Shown here in pieces: positions 8,415-11,074 of a stretch of DNA of 11,074 nucleotides. The translations under genes and the position numbers were made by a program. The stretch comes from Entamoeba invadens IP1. Taxonomy: Eukaryota; Evosea; Mastigamoebida; Endamoebidae. The notes beneath the pieces were generated by a model. It had not been told where the DNA came from, made no database searches, and saw only the letters and a list, made by a program, of their open reading frames with translations. The number at the start of each line of letters is the position of its first letter. Within the stretch, counting starts at the first letter, position 1. Where the stretch lies: contig NW_004440209.1 of assembly GCF_000330505.1 (NCBI RefSeq), positions 3,001 through 14,074 on the forward strand, given 5' to 3'.

Positions 8415-9674
8415 TTGTCAACAAAAAACACGAGAAAAAAATCATTAACCAAATCTGAAATGAAAGACAATATAAACGAGATGTTCAAAGCGGGAAAATT
8501 CAAAACAAAACTTAAAGTAAAAGCATTTGAATTATTAAAGTGTCTTTCTGATGATATTTTCCTAGCCAATGATATGGTCCAACAAATTCAACAAATCAAC
8601 AAGTTCCACAAGAAGCCATATGGTTCAGAAGGAGCGATCGGTGCATTATTTGGCCTTCCTGGTGGTGCTATACATATCCATATCAATCAAGAGAGTGAAC
8701 AACCTCAACACCATTGCAATTTTACAACAGAGATGGATTTGGGAATACAGGAAGTGTTCAAGTATTGTGACTCCAATGATAAGGCAGTAACATCGTATTT
8801 GATTGAACTCTTGTGCAGAGCTTTTGATGACCATTTCGATGTCAAACGAAAAGGTATCATCAGACACATTGAAACGGTTCATAAACGTGTCACAGTTGTT
8901 GCGAAGCCAGAAGAAGTAGTGAGACTTCAATGTGATTCAAAGAATGTCGTTGCCAATTTCGAGACCTTTGTCGACAATTTTAATAGCGTTGATGCACAAC
9001 TTTGTTTCAATGTTGACGAAATTGGCTTTAGTGAACACGCAGACTCTGGAAACGTAAGTGTATTTGCCAAAAGAAAAACTTCCAAAGTCAAAGTCGGTGT
9101 TTCAAGATCTTCAAAACGCAGCACGATGTTGGGTTGTATCAATGCACAAGGCTCTCTTATATGCCCAGCAATAGTTATTCCAGTCCAAAATTTCAATTGT
9201 AGCTTCTCAGTCGACTTTCCAGATGTTGCTGTTTACTACACGAACAGTGGCTTCGTAAACCGATACACCTTCAAAACGTGGATGCCGACCAAGTTGTTGC
9301 CTCATATCATTGACACCAGAAAGAAAATGAGTATTCCTGAAGAAAAATCCGTAATAATTATGGATGATTTCGGTGCACACGTTGACCAAGAAATGAAAAC
9401 CGTTTTTGAATCGAACAATGTGTTTTTTTATTTCATTGTACCACATTCGAGTCACTTGGTGCAGCCACTTGACTTGTGCCTTTTTGGTTCCATCAAAAAG
9501 GCTTTGCGTAATTCAACTCCAATGTTTATGAGCAAACAAAGTACGCAAAAACAACAATTGAGTGCTCACATTCATCGTCGACAAATTTCGCATTTAGAAT
9601 ATCTTCAATCGCGGCAGAAGTCGAAACTTTCAATAACTTACAACCACAAATTGAGCAATGGATCAAGCAGCTAG
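8415..9674 (+). CDS. Transposase fragment A: N-terminal region and DD35D catalytic core
   Basis: Numbered from TTG 8415, though the frame is open from 8340 and the first in-frame ATG is 8460. Residues 1-60 are basic and helical; 120-170 hold a second helical region (KGIIRHIETVHKR) where relatives have the CENP-B-type DNA-binding helices. I cannot assign the HTH motifs firmly. The catalytic core shows NVDEIGF with D201 (9015-9017), IIMDDFGAH with D317 (9363-9365) and VQPLDLCLFGSIKKA with D353 (9471-9473). The last two are separated by 35 residues, so the third acidic residue is Asp as in pogo/Tigger enzymes, not Glu as in Tc1. After about residue 366 the reading is out of frame until the stop at 9672-9674, so the listed C-terminal 50 residues are not genuine. 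Confidence 0.85.
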   Translation: MSTKNTRKKSLTKSEMKDNINEMFKAGKFKTKLKVKAFELLKCLSDDIFLANDMVQQIQQINKFHKKPYGSEGAIGALFGLPGGAIHIHINQESEQPQHHCNFTTEMDLGIQEVFKYCDSNDKAVTSYLIELLCRAFDDHFDVKRKGIIRHIETVHKRVTVVAKPEEVVRLQCDSKNVVANFETFVDNFNSVDAQLCFNVDEIGFSEHADSGNVSVFAKRKTSKVKVGVSRSSKRSTMLGCINAQGSLICPAIVIPVQNFNCSFSVDFPDVAVYYTNSGFVNRYTFKTWMPTKLLPHIIDTRKKMSIPEEKSVIIMDDFGAHVDQEMKTVFESNNVFFYFIVPHSSHLVQPLDLCLFGSIKKALRNSTPMFMSKQSTQKQQLSAHIHRRQISHLEYLQSRQKSKLSITYNHKLSNGSSS

Positions 9675-9772
9675 ACGATCCAATTAGTTCATCTGGTTTG
9701 ATCAATGAACGAGCTGAGTGGGGAAGTAAGATGACCAGTGTCATGAAAAAAAATAATGAGAGAAGTTTATAA
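9512..9772 (+). CDS. Transposase fragment B: middle segment in a shifted frame
   Basis: A stop-free segment in the frame two bases off fragment A, reading with coding character (pieces such as IAAEVETFNNLQPQIEQW and DDPISSSGLINERAEWGSKM). It bridges the stop of fragment A and the start of fragment C. Entry is a one-base loss near 9509; exit is the A8 run at 9746-9753, after which the frame runs only to TAA 9770-9772. No function beyond the post-catalytic linker is assigned. Confidence 0.65.
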   Translation, partial: FNSNVYEQTKYAKTTIECSHSSSTNFAFRISSIAAEVETFNNLQPQIEQWIKQLDDPISSSGLINERAEWGSKMTSVMKKNNERSL

Positions 9773-10217
9773 AAGATCTGATATTGAAACAGTCAGAAGC
9801 AGTTTTAGGAGAGCCGGTTTCGTGGTAGTGGTGAGAGACAAAAGACCCAGAGTTTATGTTGATATACTATCAGCCAAAGTATTCCTGTCAACTTTAAATG
9901 TTATGCCAGAACAACGAGTAATGGAGAAACTGAGAGCACCAGAAAACATGATGTTTAGAAACAAAGCAATTGTATGCAATGAAGAAGTTGTAGAAGAAGC
10001 TGTCAACAGATGGAGAAACCATGATCAAATACCAAAAAGACAAGAAGGAGAGAGATCAATGCAATGTGGAGAACGCAGCGAAGAAATTCCTCTTTGTGAC
10101 AGAATTATAATGGAAATGGATTTCTGTGATAAAGATGGAGTATTAAGACCAATGACGATAGAGGAAATGAAACAAAGAGAAGAGGAGGAGATGAATTTTG
10201 TCGTTGGTGATAATTAA
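9756..10217 (+). CDS. Transposase fragment C: C-terminal region
   Basis: 153 codons from ATG 9756, in the same frame as fragment A. The opening stretch DIETVRSSFRRAGF matches the SF-x-x-AG pattern that follows the catalytic core in Tigger-like transposases, which is why I join it to the gene and do not call a separate protein. The rest is charged, with a Glu-rich helical end (EEMKQREEEEMNF). The ATG is probably internal to the original gene. Confidence 0.75.
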   Translation: MREVYKRSDIETVRSSFRRAGFVVVVRDKRPRVYVDILSAKVFLSTLNVMPEQRVMEKLRAPENMMFRNKAIVCNEEVVEEAVNRWRNHDQIPKRQEGERSMQCGERSEEIPLCDRIIMEMDFCDKDGVLRPMTIEEMKQREEEEMNFVVGDN

Positions 10218-10265
10218 ATCATTTTGATTTATTTTTTAATTTGATAATAGAACACATTTTTAAAT

Positions 10266-10313
10266 CATTCAGTCTCTCCACCATTCAGTCTCTTAATCAT
10301 TCAGTCTCTTCTT
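10266..10313 (+). repeat. Three-copy 16-bp tandem repeat in the transposon 3' region
   Basis: The 12-mer CATTCAGTCTCT occurs at 10266-10277, 10282-10293 and 10298-10309, exactly 16 bp apart, with variable 4-bp spacers. It starts about 50 bp after the transposase stop, inside the element. Confidence 0.85.
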
Positions 10314-10461
10314 CTTAATTTTTTGTTTTTATTCAGTTTTAGTTGTTTATATTTTTTTTCAAACAATGATTATTTAGTTTATTTTAGTTCAACTTTTGTT
10401 GATTTTTATTTTGTTAAATTTTCTTCTTATTTTTTACAAATCAATCTTTTTTATTTTTGTA

Positions 10462-10472
10462 ATCGCATAAGG
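10462..10472 (-). repeat. Extra subterminal copy of the TIR motif
   Basis: ATCGCATAAGG here is identical to the inner motif of the right TIR at 10581-10591 and in the same orientation, 119 bp further inside. I found no matching third copy near the left end, so the two ends are asymmetric. Confidence 0.6.
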
Positions 10473-10575
10473 CTCATAGTTTATTTTCTTTGTTTTTTGT
10501 ATAAAACCGTGTTTTTTGCCTTTTTAATAATAAAAGTATTGATTTTTTTTCTATCATTTATAGTTTTTTATATTT

Positions 10576-10626
10576 AGAAAATCGCATAAGGTTGCGGGTA
10601 TCACATAAGGGTGAATACCACATCTG
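10576..10626 (-). repeat. Right terminal inverted repeat
   Basis: The reverse complement starts CAGATGTGGT and aligns with the left end. Motif copies are at 10600-10610 (ATCACATAAGG on the plus strand) and 10581-10591 (ATCGCATAAGG), again 19 bp apart. TA follows at 10627-10628. Confidence 0.85.
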
Positions 10627-11074
10627 TAAATGTTTTTAAACAAATAAAATATGATAAAATTATCATTTTATAAATAAATTAATAACCAAAATCTTTTTTA
10701 TTAATGTAACTTATGTACAAAGTTATATAAAAGTTACAATATATATCATTAAAACATTTTTTTTTGTTTTTGTGCATGGGTCGGCACAATCCTAATTTTC
10801 AAAATTAACAAGAAAAAAACAAAATTTGTGGCAATTTAATTGAAAAAATACCATTATTTTTATGAAAAAAACAATTTTGTTGATAATTGAGCAAAAAATC
10901 GGGTTATGAAAATATTGATAAATAAATAAAAGACTTTCTATTTTAAAAAAAAACAATGTGTTTTTTAAAGGCTAAACAAAATACAAAATGTTTATATTTT
11001 AATTGTGTTTTATACTTGTTTTCGTTTTTTGGTCACGAGTAAATTGCTTAAAAAAACAATATGGGGTGCAAACT
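10627..11074. other. AT-rich flank right of the transposon
   Basis: It begins with the target-site TA at 10627-10628. No open frame of note, no RNA fold and no other inverted-repeat end seen. If the transposon landed in the kinase gene's 5' flank, this stretch is the displaced upstream part of that flank. Confidence 0.5.

Larger units (their letters stand above)
8334..10217 (+). pseudogene. DDE_1 (pogo/Tigger-like) transposase, broken by one stop and two frameshifts
   Basis: The coding path runs frame 0 from 8334 to about 9505, a second frame (codons starting at 9512) to about 9750, then frame 0 again to TAA 10215-10217, about 627 codons. ATG 8334-8336 is followed at once by TAA 8337-8339, then by 25 stop-free coding-like codons up to 8414, suggesting the natural start lost its second codon. 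The next in-frame ATG is 8460. The first shift (one base missing) lies between about 9505 and 9540, probably near 9509. The second is an extra A in the A8 run at 9746-9753; seven A would join KK to IMREVYK. Catalytic aspartates are preserved in the first part. The enzyme would cut and join element ends at TA sites in the nucleus. The lesions look like ordinary decay, or homopolymer errors for the A8. Confidence 0.82.
8180..10626 (+). mobile_element. Pogo/Tigger-like Tc1/mariner-superfamily DNA transposon, 2447 bp
   Basis: Both ends can be read. Left: TA (8178-8179) then CAGTATGG...; right: ...CTG (10624-10626) then TA (10627-10628), consistent with TA target-site duplication. The terminal inverted repeats, 8180-8230 and 10576-10626, align without gaps at 36 of 51 positions. 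The single gene inside, on the plus strand, encodes a DDE_1/pogo-type transposase. Its A/T-rich left untranslated region is about 105 bp; the right non-coding part is about 360 bp and carries a 16-bp tandem repeat and an extra TIR-motif copy. The transposase is broken, so this copy probably could move only with help from an intact relative. The assignment rests on the TA site, the CAG terminus and the catalytic motifs together. Confidence 0.88.

Noticed and set aside
8646..9455. Minus-strand frames opposite the transposase
   Set aside because: Antisense shadows; the plus strand carries the catalytic motifs.
10323..10577. 84-codon plus-strand frame rich in Phe and Tyr
   Set aside because: Low-complexity reading of the T-rich transposon 3' region, and it ends at the right inverted repeat.
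1..11074. CRISPR arrays, prokaryotic operons and ribosome binding sites
   Set aside because: No repeat-spacer structure, and the gene families, promoter motifs and transposon are eukaryotic.

Overview
The window looks like a piece of a parasitic amoeba genome, genus Entamoeba, most plausibly the E. invadens/E. moshkovskii type. It is very AT-rich with long non-coding spacers and essentially intronless large genes. It pairs a BspA-like leucine-rich-repeat (LRR) protein with a cysteine-rich transmembrane kinase (TMK), two families strongly expanded in Entamoeba. It also carries a TA-flanked DNA transposon of the pogo/Tigger branch of Tc1/mariner. I name the organism from gene content only; the species is inference.

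Layout. Positions 1-2198 are mostly AT-rich spacer. Near 232-651 there is a GC-richer island: an Entamoeba-type TATA element, a GAAC motif and a small open frame broken by one stop that a predicted 75-nt intron would remove (tentative small gene). Positions 2199-3350 (+) hold an apparently intact 383-aa BspA-like LRR protein with about nine and a half 23-residue repeats and a CaaX-like C-terminus. Positions 3351-4014 are a convergent intergenic spacer.

Positions 4015-8111 (-) are one TMK gene read in four pieces: signal peptide and N-terminal ectodomain, CXXC-rich ectodomain, transmembrane segment, cytosolic kinase. It is broken by three single-base frameshifts. The kinase part also carries EFG in place of DFG and an in-frame AT-microsatellite expansion that adds Ile-Tyr pairs just before the APE motif. 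I read it as a pseudogene.

Positions 8180-10626 are a structurally complete 2447-bp transposon: TA on both sides, 51-bp imperfect terminal inverted repeats (TIRs) starting CAG, each with two iterations of a CTTATGYGA motif, and one transposase gene. The transposase keeps a DD35D catalytic triad but has a stop right after its likely ATG and two compensating frameshifts, so this copy is probably non-autonomous now. Its left end lies only 66 bp upstream of the TMK start codon. Positions 10627-11074 are AT-rich flank.

The genes do not form a pathway. The window reads as a lineage-specific, repeat-rich region where a surface-receptor gene decayed next to a DNA transposon insertion. No wholly new system is evident. 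The best leads are the transposon's iteron-bearing ends, the way the TMK decayed, and the small gene candidate near the left edge.
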